Of a stretch of 64,000 bases of DNA, positions 31,875-40,563 are shown piece by piece. Source of the DNA: Mycobacterium sp. AZCC_0083 (GTDB lineage Bacteria; Actinomycetota; Actinomycetes; Mycobacteriales; Mycobacteriaceae); contig NZ_JACHGP010000003.1 of NCBI RefSeq assembly GCF_014202335.1, positions 496,001 to 560,000 on the forward strand, given 5' to 3'. Every line of letters starts with the position of its first letter. Positions within the stretch are counted from its first letter, which is position 1. The notes under the pieces were generated by a model. That model worked only from the letters and a program-made list of their open reading frames with translations. It had not been told where the DNA came from and ran no database searches. The position numbers were made by a program, and so were the translations under genes.

Positions 31875-34826
31875 GTGGATACGCAGACGTTGATCAGGCT
31901 GGTCATCGGCCTACTGATGACGGCCGTCGTACTGGTCTTCGCCGCGAAGCGCGTGCTCTGGCTGACGAACCTGATCCGGTCGGGGCAGCCCACCCTTGAC
32001 GAGGACGCACGCAAGGACAACATCCCCACCCGCTTCCTCACGCAGATGAAGGAGGTGTTCGGGCAAACCCGGCTGCTGCGCTGGTCGATCCCCGGCATCG
32101 CCCACTTCTTCACCATGTGGGGCTTCTTCATCCTGGCGAGCGTCTACCTCGAGGCCTACGGCGTCCTGTTCGACCCGAGGTTCGCCATTCCGTTCGTCGG
32201 CCATTGGGACGCGCTGGGCTTCCTGCAGGACTTCTTCGCGCTCGCCGTGCTGCTCGGCATCACCACGTTCGCCATCATCCGGCTGCGCTCGGAGCCCAAG
32301 GAGTACGGCCGTGACTCGCGGTTCTACGGCTCGCACACCGGTGGCGCGTGGCTGATCCTCTTCATGATCTTCAACGTCATCTGGACCTACGCGCTGTTCC
32401 GCGGCGCGGCGGTGGCGACCGGAAACTTACCGTACGGCTGGGGAGCGTTCTTCTCACACGGCATCGGCACGCTGCTGGCACCGCTCGGGCACAACGTCAA
32501 CGAGATCATCGAGACGGTCGCCCTCATGCTGCACATCGGCGTGATGCTGGTGTTCCTGCTGATCGTGCTGCACTCCAAGCACCTACACATCGGTCTTGCG
32601 CCCGTCAACGTCACCTTCAAGCGGCTACCCAACGCGCTTGGCCCGCTGCTGCCGATGGAGTCGGGCGGCCAGCTGATCGACTTCGAGGATCCCGCCGAGG
32701 ACGCGGTGTTCGGCCGCGGCAAGATCGAGGACTTCACCTGGAAGGGCTATCTCGACCTCACCACGTGCACGGAGTGCGGCCGTTGCCAGTCGCAGTGCCC
32801 GGCGTGGAACACCGGAAAGCCCTTGTCTCCCAAGCTCGTCATCATGGACCTGCGCGATCACCTGATGGCCAAGGCGCCCTACATCCTCGGCGAGAAGCCG
32901 CGTGCGCTCGAAGGCATGGACCTGGAGACCCCGCACGAAGAGGGCCACCACGTCCCGGAATCCGGCTTCGGCCGCGTGCCCGGCTCGGGTCCGGCACAGG
33001 ACCTCCGCCCGCTCGTCGGCACCCTCGAGCAGGGCGGCGTCATCGACCCCGACGTGCTGTGGTCCTGCACGAACTGCGGCGCGTGCGTCGAACAGTGCCC
33101 GGTCGACATCGAGCACATCGACCACATCGTGGACATGCGCCGCTACCAGGTGATGGTGGAATCCGAGTTCCCCGGCGAGCTCGGCGTGCTGTTCAAGAAC
33201 CTCGAGAACAAGGGCAACCCGTGGGGTCAGAACGCCAAGGACCGCACCAACTGGATCGACGAGGTCGACTTCGACGTCCCGGTCTACGGCGAGGACGTCG
33301 ACAGCTTCGAGGGCTACGAGTACCTGTTCTGGGTCGGTTGCGCCGGCGCCTATGAGGACCGCGCCAAGAAGACCACCAAGGCCGTCGCCGAACTGCTGGC
33401 CACCGCAGGGGTGAAGTTCCTGGTGCTTGGCACCGGGGAGACCTGCACCGGCGACTCGGCCCGTCGTGCGGGCAACGAGTTCCTGTTCCAGCAGCTCGCC
33501 GCCCAGAACGTGGAGACCATCAACGAGCTGTTCGAGGGCGTCGAGACGGTCGACCGCAAGATCATCGCGACCTGCCCGCACTGCTTCAACACGATCGGGC
33601 GCGAGTACCCGCAGCTCGGCACCAACTACACCGTGCTGCACCACACTCAGCTCCTGAACCGGCTGATCCGCGACAAGAAATTGGTCCCCGTCACTCCGGT
33701 TTCTCAAGACGTCACCTACCACGACCCCTGCTTCCTCGGCAGGCACAACAAGGTCTACGAGCCGCCGCGTGAGCTGGTCGAAGCCTCGGGCGCCACGCTC
33801 AAGGAGATGCCGCGGCACGCCGACCGCGGCCTGTGCTGCGGCGCGGGCGGTGCGCGGATGTGGATGGAAGAGCACATCGGCAAGCGCGTCAACCACGAAC
33901 GCGTCGAGGAGGCGCTGGACACCGGCGCATCGAAGATCGCCACCGGGTGCCCGTTCTGCCGCGTGATGATGACCGATGGCGTCGACGACGTCGCCGCCGC
34001 AAGGGACGTCGAGAAGACCGAGGTCCTCGACGTCGCCCAGCTGCTGCTTGCCTCGCTCGACAAGAGCGCCGTCACGCTGCCCGCCAAGGGCGCCGCCGCA
34101 GAGGCTGCGGCAGCGCGGGCGGAAGTAGCCGCCGCCAAGGCTGAGACCGCTCCCGCCGAGGCGAAGCCCTCCACGGACGACGAAGACCACGAGGCCAAAC
34201 CCGCTGCAGCGGGCGACGCCGCGGCAGATGCCAAGCCGGTCACCGGCCTCGGCTTGGCGGGCGGCGCCAAGCGCCCAGGAGCCAAGAAAGCCGCAGCTCC
34301 TGCCGCCGAGACTACGTCGGCCGCGCCGGCGCCGGTGAAGGGCCTCGGCATCGCAGGTGGCGCCAAGCGTCCCGGCGCCAAGAAGGCCGTCGCTCCGGCG
34401 GCTGCCGAGACCGCGTCGGCCGCACCTGCCGAGGCGACGCCCGCGGCGCCTGCCAAGCCAGAACCCGAGGTCAAGGGCCTCGGCATCGCCTCAGGCGCAC
34501 GCCGGCCCGGTGCCAAGAAGGCCGCTCCGGCCGCCGCGCCCGCTGCGGAATCCGCTCCCGCGGCACCCGCCGAGACTGCTCCTGCGGCGCCCGCCAAACC
34601 CGAACCGGAGGTCAAGGGCCTCGGAATCGCTGCGGGCGCGCGCCGTCCCGGCGCCAAGAAGGCACCCGCTGCGACGCCTGCCGCGAAACCAGCTGAGCCG
34701 GAAGCGGAACCGGAACCAATCGAAACCGCTTCTGCCAACGGCGAATCCGCTGAGCCTGCCAAGCCGGAGCCACCGGTGGTGGGCCTGGGCATCAAGCCGG
34801 GTACCCGGCGCCCCGGCAAGCGGTAA
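31875..34826 (+). CDS. etfD: membrane Fe-S oxidoreductase EtfD (Rv0338c type)
   Basis: At 983 aa it starts with a NarI-like membrane part (about residues 1-235, with several spans such as LVIGLLMTAVVLVFAA), then two 4Fe-4S motifs, CTECGRCQSQCP (about 298) and CTNCGACVEQCP (about 398), then two CCG domains (VGCAGAYEDR, CPHCFNTIG, LCCGAGG, TGCPFCRVMM) that bind a further cluster. In M. tuberculosis EtfD takes electrons from EtfBA during beta-oxidation and passes them to the quinone pool. The last 230 residues are Ala/Pro-rich with five copies of GLGIxxGxRRPGxK. GTG 31875 follows GGGGAGG. It is in an operon with aspC. Confidence 0.92.
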   Translation: MDTQTLIRLVIGLLMTAVVLVFAAKRVLWLTNLIRSGQPTLDEDARKDNIPTRFLTQMKEVFGQTRLLRWSIPGIAHFFTMWGFFILASVYLEAYGVLFDPRFAIPFVGHWDALGFLQDFFALAVLLGITTFAIIRLRSEPKEYGRDSRFYGSHTGGAWLILFMIFNVIWTYALFRGAAVATGNLPYGWGAFFSHGIGTLLAPLGHNVNEIIETVALMLHIGVMLVFLLIVLHSKHLHIGLAPVNVTFKRLPNALGPLLPMESGGQLIDFEDPAEDAVFGRGKIEDFTWKGYLDLTTCTECGRCQSQCPAWNTGKPLSPKLVIMDLRDHLMAKAPYILGEKPRALEGMDLETPHEEGHHVPESGFGRVPGSGPAQDLRPLVGTLEQGGVIDPDVLWSCTNCGACVEQCPVDIEHIDHIVDMRRYQVMVESEFPGELGVLFKNLENKGNPWGQNAKDRTNWIDEVDFDVPVYGEDVDSFEGYEYLFWVGCAGAYEDRAKKTTKAVAELLATAGVKFLVLGTGETCTGDSARRAGNEFLFQQLAAQNVETINELFEGVETVDRKIIATCPHCFNTIGREYPQLGTNYTVLHHTQLLNRLIRDKKLVPVTPVSQDVTYHDPCFLGRHNKVYEPPRELVEASGATLKEMPRHADRGLCCGAGGARMWMEEHIGKRVNHERVEEALDTGASKIATGCPFCRVMMTDGVDDVAAARDVEKTEVLDVAQLLLASLDKSAVTLPAKGAAAEAAAARAEVAAAKAETAPAEAKPSTDDEDHEAKPAAAGDAAADAKPVTGLGLAGGAKRPGAKKAAAPAAETTSAAPAPVKGLGIAGGAKRPGAKKAVAPAAAETASAAPAEATPAAPAKPEPEVKGLGIASGARRPGAKKAAPAAAPAAESAPAAPAETAPAAPAKPEPEVKGLGIAAGARRPGAKKAPAATPAAKPAEPEAEPEPIETASANGESAEPAKPEPPVVGLGIKPGTRRPGKR
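34230..34820 (+). repeat. five tandem GLGIxxGxRRPGxKK repeats in EtfD
   Basis: The tail holds copies VTGLGLAGGAKRPGAKK, VKGLGIAGGAKRPGAKK, VKGLGIASGARRPGAKK, VKGLGIAAGARRPGAKK and VVGLGIKPGTRRPGKR, separated by Ala/Pro/Glu linkers of about 20-35 residues. The DNA copies are similar enough to recombine. The basic tips on flexible arms may bind a partner or the membrane surface. Confidence 0.75.
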
Positions 34827-34863
34827 CGGCGGAATTACTAATTCGCTGGACGGTAATGGGACG

Positions 34864-36135
34864 ATGAAGCACGTGAGCACCCAACAGGTTCCGTGGCACA
34901 CCGGCCACCAGCCGCGACAGCGCACGTTCACGCAGTCGACCAAGTTGCAGGACGTCCTGTACGAGATCCGCGGTCCGGTGCACGATCACGCCGCCCGGCT
35001 CGAGGCCGAGGGGCATCGCATCCTCAAGCTGAACATCGGCAATCCCGCGCCGTTCGGGTTCGAGGCGCCGGACGTCATCATGCGCGACATGATCCAGGCG
35101 CTGCCGTACGCCCAGGGGTACTCCGACTCCAAGGGCATTCCGAGCGCGCGCCGCGCAGTGTTCACTCGCTACGAATTGGTCGACGGTTTCCCACGTTTCG
35201 ACATCGACGACGTCTACCTCGGCAACGGGGTGTCCGAGCTCATCACGATGACGCTGCAGGCGCTGCTCGACAACGGCGACCAAGTCCTGATCCCCGCACC
35301 CGACTACCCGCTGTGGACCGCATCGACGGCGCTCGCCGGTGGCACCCCCGTGCACTACCTGTGCGACGAGACGCAGGGCTGGATGCCGGACATCGCCGAC
35401 CTCGAGTCGAAGATCACCGACCGCACCAAGGCGCTCGTCGTGATCAACCCGAACAACCCGACCGGCGCGGTGTACAGCCGCGAGGTGCTTGAGCAGATGG
35501 CCGACCTGGCCCGCAAGCACCAGCTGCTGATCCTGGCCGACGAGATCTACGACAAGATCCTGTACGACGAGGCCAAGCACATCGCCATGGCGTCGGTCGC
35601 GCCCGATCAGCTGTGCCTGACGTTCAACGGGCTGTCGAAGGCCTACCGGGTCGCCGGTTACCGGGCGGGCTGGCTGGTGATCACCGGCCCGAAGGAACAC
35701 GCCACCAGCTTCATTGAGGGCATCAGCCTGCTGTCGAACATGCGGTTGTGCCCGAACGTGCCCGCGCAGCACGCCATTCAGGTGGCACTCGGCGGGCATC
35801 AGAGCATCGACGACCTGGTGCTGCCCGGCGGCAGGCTGCTGGAGCAGCGCGACGTTGCCTGGAGCAAGCTCAACGACATCCCGGGGGTGTCGTGCGTCAA
35901 GCCCGAGGGTGCGCTCTACGCGTTCCCGCGGCTCGATCCCGAGGTGCACGACATCCACGATGACGAGCAGTTGGTGCTCGATCTGCTGCTGCAGGAGAAG
36001 ATCCTGGTCACCCAAGGCACCGGATTCAATTGGCCCGCACCGGATCACCTGCGCATCGTGACGCTGCCGTGGGCCCGCGACCTGGCCAACGCCATCGAAC
36101 GGCTCGGCAACTTCCTGGCGTCCTACCGCCAGTAG
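34864..36135 (+). CDS. aspC: PLP-dependent aminotransferase AspC/AlaT-like (Rv0337c type)
   Basis: This 423-aa fold-type I aminotransferase has LNIGNPAPFGFEAPD, GNGVSELITMTLQALLDNGD, VVINPNNPTGAVYS (about 195-208), LADEIYDKILYD and the PLP lysine in GLSKAYRVAGYRAGW (about 256-270). The family includes alanine and aspartate transaminases; E. coli AlaA-like enzymes are the closest in style. ATG 34864 is chosen from the family N-terminus, though GTG 34873 is close. It starts 37 bp after etfD, the same order as Rv0338c-Rv0337c. Confidence 0.9.
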   Translation: MKHVSTQQVPWHTGHQPRQRTFTQSTKLQDVLYEIRGPVHDHAARLEAEGHRILKLNIGNPAPFGFEAPDVIMRDMIQALPYAQGYSDSKGIPSARRAVFTRYELVDGFPRFDIDDVYLGNGVSELITMTLQALLDNGDQVLIPAPDYPLWTASTALAGGTPVHYLCDETQGWMPDIADLESKITDRTKALVVINPNNPTGAVYSREVLEQMADLARKHQLLILADEIYDKILYDEAKHIAMASVAPDQLCLTFNGLSKAYRVAGYRAGWLVITGPKEHATSFIEGISLLSNMRLCPNVPAQHAIQVALGGHQSIDDLVLPGGRLLEQRDVAWSKLNDIPGVSCVKPEGALYAFPRLDPEVHDIHDDEQLVLDLLLQEKILVTQGTGFNWPAPDHLRIVTLPWARDLANAIERLGNFLASYRQ

Positions 36136-36140
36136 TTCGT

Positions 36141-36815
36141 TCAGCCTTGCGTTTCGTCGACGAGGTCGAGCAGGCCGAGACGTACCAAGGTCGACGTCCA
36201 CGCGCCCGTCACCTGGCTAATCCGGCGGTTGAAGATCGACCACCGCTCCTGGTGTCCAAAGTTGTCATGCAACAACCCGACATAGGCGATCAACGAGTCT
36301 CCGTCGTCGACGGCTGCCAGATAACAGCACGTCCGCTCGTACTGAATGAGCAGATTGTTCTCGACTGCGTAGCGCACCAGCGTTGACGTGCAATCGAATT
36401 CGTCGAAGACGGCGACCACGTGACCAAGGCCCTCGCAGAGGGCGTCGGCGAACGCGACCATGTCGGTGGCATGACCGAAGCGAATCTCGTGCGGAAGATC
36501 AGGCACCACCGACTCCCAACGTCTGTCGAATAGGCAACCAAAGAGCGGCCAGCCGCCAAGGTTCTCGTGCGGCCACGTCGAATCAACCTCGGTGGACCCA
36601 ATGCCCACGTTGATGAAGTAGCCGTGTGACGGGGTGTTGCCGTTGTGCCAATTCTCTTGGAATCCGATCACGTCGTACAGAGGCCCGCGGCTCCGACGAA
36701 AGGCACTGTCGCGCTGAGTGAAACCGCGCGTCCCGAGAAACGGACGAACATCCGTTGACAGCATGAGCTCGAACGCCCGCTTCAAGGGCGACTGCTCGAT
36801 TTCGCGTTCATCCAC
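36141..36815 (-). CDS. DUF4304-like hypothetical protein
   Basis: This 224-aa cytoplasmic protein has the N-terminal style of DUF4304 proteins: a helix, DVRPFLGTRGFTQRDSAFRR, then a conserved beta region ending in VIGFQENWHNG. A Trp-rich middle (STWPHENLGGWPLF) and a helical C-terminus (FNRRISQVTGAWTSTLVRLG) follow. The function is unknown. It converges on aspC with a 5-bp gap and is divergent from the YibE/F gene. The family call is from pattern only. Confidence 0.65.
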   Translation of the reverse strand: MDEREIEQSPLKRAFELMLSTDVRPFLGTRGFTQRDSAFRRSRGPLYDVIGFQENWHNGNTPSHGYFINVGIGSTEVDSTWPHENLGGWPLFGCLFDRRWESVVPDLPHEIRFGHATDMVAFADALCEGLGHVVAVFDEFDCTSTLVRYAVENNLLIQYERTCCYLAAVDDGDSLIAYVGLLHDNFGHQERWSIFNRRISQVTGAWTSTLVRLGLLDLVDETQG

Positions 36816-36910
36816 GCCGTTTTCCTCCCCACGACCCCGTTCAGAAAAGACTAAGCCGCCCGGACGCGTGCTCCGCGCGGCAATTCAGCGTCGCCCTCTA
36901 CCCTGTCCGG

Positions 36911-38146
36911 GTGGCGCATTCACACTCGCACTCGCAGCCGTCCGGACCTGCGCCGCTTGGCCCGCTGGCCGCCAAGATCGTCGTCGGCCTGCTGATCGCC
37001 ATCGGTGTCGCGGTCATCGCAGGAGCCGCGCTGCTGTGGCCCCACCAACAGAGCGTCGACATCCCGCTGCCGTTCCAGAACGCGGCGGGTGGAGCCGTCA
37101 CCACCGAATCCGCCCACGTCATCTCGAGCGGGTTCGCGGACTGCGGAAGCACCTCGGTGGGCACGGTCCTCACCGCTCCGCCCGTCGCGGCGCCGCCCGG
37201 CGGCGGTCAGTGCGTGCAGTCACTGGTCACCATCGACTCGGGGCCGAACGACGGCGCCAACACCCTGCTGGAGTTCAGCCCGGGACCCGGGCAGCCCAGC
37301 CTGGCAGTCGGCGACGACATCCGGGTCAGCAGGCAGGTGGATCAGAACGGCGCCACCAGCTACGCGTTCTTCGACTTCGAGCGGACGTGGGCACTCGTCG
37401 GGTTGGCCGCCGTGTTCGCGGTGGTGATCGTGGCCGTCGCGCGGTGGCGTGGGTTGCGGGCGATGGTCGGCATCGTCGTCGCGTTCGGAGTTCTGACGGT
37501 CTTCCTGCTGCCCGCCCTTCGCGACGGCGCACCGGCGGTTCCCGTCTCTCTGGTGGCATCGGCGGCGATCCTCTATGCGGTGATCTATCTGGCGCACGGG
37601 GTGAGCCTGCGGACCAGCGCGGCACTGCTTGGCACGCTGGCCTCGCTGCTGCTTGCAGGCGTGTTGTCCTGGGGTGCAATCGAACTGGCGCATCTGACCG
37701 GGTTATCGGAGGATCAGAACAACGAGGTCGCTGCCTACCTCGGCAACGTGTCGATCACCGGGCTGCTGCTCGCCGGTTTCATCGTCGGCTCGCTGGGCGT
37801 GCTCAACGATGTCACCGTCACGCAGGCGTCGACGGCGTTCGAACTCGCCGAGCACGGGGCGTCGCGCACGGCGATCTTCCTTGGCGCGATGCGGGTGGGC
37901 CGCGACCACATCGCGAGCACCGTCTACACGCTGGTGCTGGCCTACGCGGGTAGTGCGTTGCCGCTGCTGCTGTTGTTCAGCGTGGCCAACCGCTCCCTTG
38001 GCGACGTGCTGACCAGCGAGAGCGTGGCCATCGAGATCGCACGGTCGGCGGTTGGTGGCATCGCGTTGGCGTTGTCGGTGCCGTTGACGACGGCCATTGC
38101 CGCCATTCTGGCGACGCCCGCCAACGTTCCCGGGGATGCCCGCTAG
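36911..38146 (+). CDS. YibE/F-family membrane protein
   Basis: This 411-aa polytopic protein begins with a His/Ser cluster (HSHSHSQPSG), then a span (about 21-43), an outer domain (about 45-160; ISSGFADCGSTSVGTVLTAP) and about seven further spans. The last part has YLGNVSITGLLLAGFIVGSLG, VLNDVTVTQASTAFELAEHG and VGRDHIASTVYTLVLAYAGS, typical of YibE/F. The role is unknown; a transport function has been suggested for the family. Its stop overlaps that of the next, convergent gene. Confidence 0.88.
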   Translation: MAHSHSHSQPSGPAPLGPLAAKIVVGLLIAIGVAVIAGAALLWPHQQSVDIPLPFQNAAGGAVTTESAHVISSGFADCGSTSVGTVLTAPPVAAPPGGGQCVQSLVTIDSGPNDGANTLLEFSPGPGQPSLAVGDDIRVSRQVDQNGATSYAFFDFERTWALVGLAAVFAVVIVAVARWRGLRAMVGIVVAFGVLTVFLLPALRDGAPAVPVSLVASAAILYAVIYLAHGVSLRTSAALLGTLASLLLAGVLSWGAIELAHLTGLSEDQNNEVAAYLGNVSITGLLLAGFIVGSLGVLNDVTVTQASTAFELAEHGASRTAIFLGAMRVGRDHIASTVYTLVLAYAGSALPLLLLFSVANRSLGDVLTSESVAIEIARSAVGGIALALSVPLTTAIAAILATPANVPGDAR

Positions 38147-38892
38147 AACGGTGTGTGGCTGAGCCAGCCGTCCCAGACGGTGGCGTCGCCGAACACCTCG
38201 ATGCCCGCCTCGGCGGACGTGCGCCGCCGCGTGATGGTCAGCAGCAGATCCACCGCCCTGCCGCGCACGGCCGTCTCGCCCTTGACGTGGTCGTGCGACC
38301 AGTTCACGCCGTCCTCGTCGTTGGTGATCGTCCATTCCCCCGTCGGGCCAAGGCCGTCGTCGGTGGCGTGCAGGTGCAGCGACGAACCGCGGGGCAGCGG
38401 GGACGCGTGCGGGTCGGCCTGGAGGGTGCACCGGTCGATCCACTCGGTGACGCCGTCGGCGGCCAGTTCGGGTGACAGCTCGAAGTCGGCACCGAGGGCC
38501 AGCGCCGCATCGGCGCGGTGCACGGTCGCCTCGTGCAGGCGGCGCCGGATCCACCACCCCGCGGGCCGCGAGCCGAGAAACGTCCACACCCTGGCTTCCG
38601 GACCGACCTGGTCGACCGCGGACAGCAGCAGTTGGACGCCGCCGTCGAGCCACTCGATCGCGGCGTCGGGGTCGTCGGGGGGCTTGCCGTCGGTAACCGT
38701 GCGGGGGTCCAGCTCCTCCTGGCGTCGTTCTGCGACGATCTGGGCGCTCCACCGGTTACCGCGGCCGACGTGCTTGAACAGCTGGTTGAGCGTCCAGCCC
38801 GGACAGGTAGGCACCGGTATCGCAGGATCACCGGCACGAATCTGGGCGCCGAACGCCTTGGTCTCCTCGATCAGGGCTGACCTGAAATCCAC
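38143..38892 (-). CDS. maleylpyruvate isomerase-like DinB-superfamily protein
   Basis: This 249-aa protein has the mycothiol-type maleylpyruvate isomerase N-terminal domain, with CPGWTLNQLFKHVGRGNRWS (first metal His), RRRLHEATVHRADA (HExxxHR-like, about 130) and a C-terminal MDMPI-like half. GTG 38892 lies 1 bp after the CYP140 stop (TAG-G-GTG), which fixes the start and shows coupling. It is the last gene of DUF1330-CYP140-this. The substrate is unknown. Confidence 0.8.
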   Translation of the reverse strand: MDFRSALIEETKAFGAQIRAGDPAIPVPTCPGWTLNQLFKHVGRGNRWSAQIVAERRQEELDPRTVTDGKPPDDPDAAIEWLDGGVQLLLSAVDQVGPEARVWTFLGSRPAGWWIRRRLHEATVHRADAALALGADFELSPELAADGVTEWIDRCTLQADPHASPLPRGSSLHLHATDDGLGPTGEWTITNDEDGVNWSHDHVKGETAVRGRAVDLLLTITRRRTSAEAGIEVFGDATVWDGWLSHTPF

Positions 38893-38893
38893 C

Positions 38894-40210
38894 CTACGAA
38901 CGTACCTCGCTGCGCGCCTTGCCAAGTGCGATCGGCAGGGACGACCAACCGCGCAACACCCTGGTGTCGCGACGGCTCCCCGCGCCTGCCAGCGCGGCGT
39001 CGGGGTAGCGCTCGAAGAACGTGCGAAGGCCGACCTCGCCCTCGGCGCGGGCCAGTGCGGCGCCGAGGCAGAAGTGCCTGCCTCCGGAGAACGACAGGTG
39101 CTTGCCTGCGTTCTCGCGGGTGATGTCGAAGCGGTGCGGGTCGGGGAACACCTTGGGATCGCGGTTGGCCCCAGCGAGGTAGAGGATGACGAGCTCGCCG
39201 CGTTCGACGGTCCGGCCCGCCACCTCAGTGTCCTCGCGGGCGACCCTGGCGCTCAGCTGCACCGGTGATTCGAGCCGCAGGATCTCCTCGACCGCGCCTG
39301 GCCACAGATCGGGGTCGTCGAGCAGCATCGCGAGCTGGTCGGGATGCTCGAGCAGGATCCGGATGCCGCTGCCGAGCAGGTTCACCGTGGTCTCGAAGCC
39401 CGCGGCGAGCACCAGTCCGGCCGTGGCGCGCAGTTCGTCGTCGTTGAGCCGTGCGCCGCCGTCGCTCGCCGCGATGAGCTGGCTCATCAGGTCGTCACCT
39501 GGGGCGCGCCGCAGGCGGCTGATGTGGTTGGCCAGCCATTCGTTGAAGCCGTCGAGGCCAGCCTCGACGCGCAGGTACTGCTCGAACGGCAGGCCGATGT
39601 CGAGGCTAGGCGCAGCGAGCTCGCCGAACTCGAGGATGCGAGGCCGTTCGTCGTCCGGCACGCCGATGATGTCGCCGATGACGGTGACCGGCAGCTGCGA
39701 GCAGTACCGATCGACGACATCGACGGTGCCGTCACCCAAGTCGTCGATCAGCGCGGCTGCGGCCTGCTGTACGCGTTCCCGCAGTGCGGCAACGGCTCTG
39801 GTGGTGAACACCGACGACACCGTCTTGCGGTAGCGGGTGTGTTCGGGGGGTTCGACGGATAGCAGCGACGGAGGAAGCAGTGGATGCAGCCGACCCTTGA
39901 CCGCGGTCTTGCCTTCGAGCCAGCCCAACGGGCCCGGCAGCGTCTTGCCTATTGCCGTCACGGCGAAGTCATCGGAACGCAGCAGCTGATGCGCGAGCGC
40001 GTGATCGGTGGTGAGCCACGCGGCACGGCCGCGGACCAGCTCGCCTTGCGCCCGCAGTTCGTCGGCGAAGCCACCGGGGTCGGCCCGCACCGTCAGATCG
40101 GCGATCAGCCGGCCTTGCATCTCGCCGCGCTTGGCGCCGTAGGACGCCAGCCCCCGGATCACCCCGTGCAGGGCCAGCCAGTGCAGACGCTGTCGAACGG
40201 TAGCCCTCAT
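38894..40210 (-). CDS. cyp140: cytochrome P450, CYP140 family
   Basis: At 438 aa it has the same length as M. tuberculosis CYP140 (Rv1880c) and a closely similar sequence as I remember it: LHWLALHGVIRG, SLLSVEPPEHTRYRKTVSSV, EFGELAAPSLDIGLPF, I-helix LAAGFETTVNLLG (FETT instead of DTT), ExxR in VEEILRLESPVQL and the heme loop FSGGRHFCLGAALARAEGE (Cys about 379). The substrate is unknown. It overlaps the DUF1330 gene by 4 bp and is coupled to the isomerase-like gene. Confidence 0.9.
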   Translation of the reverse strand: MRATVRQRLHWLALHGVIRGLASYGAKRGEMQGRLIADLTVRADPGGFADELRAQGELVRGRAAWLTTDHALAHQLLRSDDFAVTAIGKTLPGPLGWLEGKTAVKGRLHPLLPPSLLSVEPPEHTRYRKTVSSVFTTRAVAALRERVQQAAAALIDDLGDGTVDVVDRYCSQLPVTVIGDIIGVPDDERPRILEFGELAAPSLDIGLPFEQYLRVEAGLDGFNEWLANHISRLRRAPGDDLMSQLIAASDGGARLNDDELRATAGLVLAAGFETTVNLLGSGIRILLEHPDQLAMLLDDPDLWPGAVEEILRLESPVQLSARVAREDTEVAGRTVERGELVILYLAGANRDPKVFPDPHRFDITRENAGKHLSFSGGRHFCLGAALARAEGEVGLRTFFERYPDAALAGAGSRRDTRVLRGWSSLPIALGKARSEVRS

Positions 40211-40533
40211 CTTTCGAGCTTAAGCACCGGACGCAGATCGTCCAACCGGTCGAACAGCTGCCACACATACGCCGACGATCCGTTCTCGCGGTGGGCGTGC
40301 AGGTCGGCCAGATCGGGGTCGTTGCAATAACCGTCGAAGGCGTCCTTGGAGTCCCACTCGACCAGGATCAGCACCTGACGGGCCGCGACGTCGCCGAGGA
40401 TGGCCTCGCGGAACTTGCCGAGCGCCACCACGCGGCCGCCGTGCCTGGCGACCTCGGCCGCCGACCGCTTGGAGTAGGCCAGGTATTCGTCCCGGTCGGC
40501 GACGTCGAACAGGTTCAGGGCGTAGACAGTCAT
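40207..40533 (-). CDS. DUF1330-like protein
   Basis: This 108-aa alpha/beta protein of the dimeric ferredoxin-like type reads TVYALNLFDVADRDEYLAYS, GGRVVALGKFREAILGD, RQVLILVEWDSKDAFDGYCN. Family members are small cytoplasmic proteins of unknown function. ATGA overlap with CYP140 makes it the first gene of that three-gene unit, although the giant regulator lies only 30 bp upstream and could be co-transcribed. Confidence 0.78.
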   Translation of the reverse strand: MTVYALNLFDVADRDEYLAYSKRSAAEVARHGGRVVALGKFREAILGDVAARQVLILVEWDSKDAFDGYCNDPDLADLHAHRENGSSAYVWQLFDRLDDLRPVLKLER

Positions 40534-40563
40534 GGCCGTGACGTTACGACGCGAGCGGCTCCG

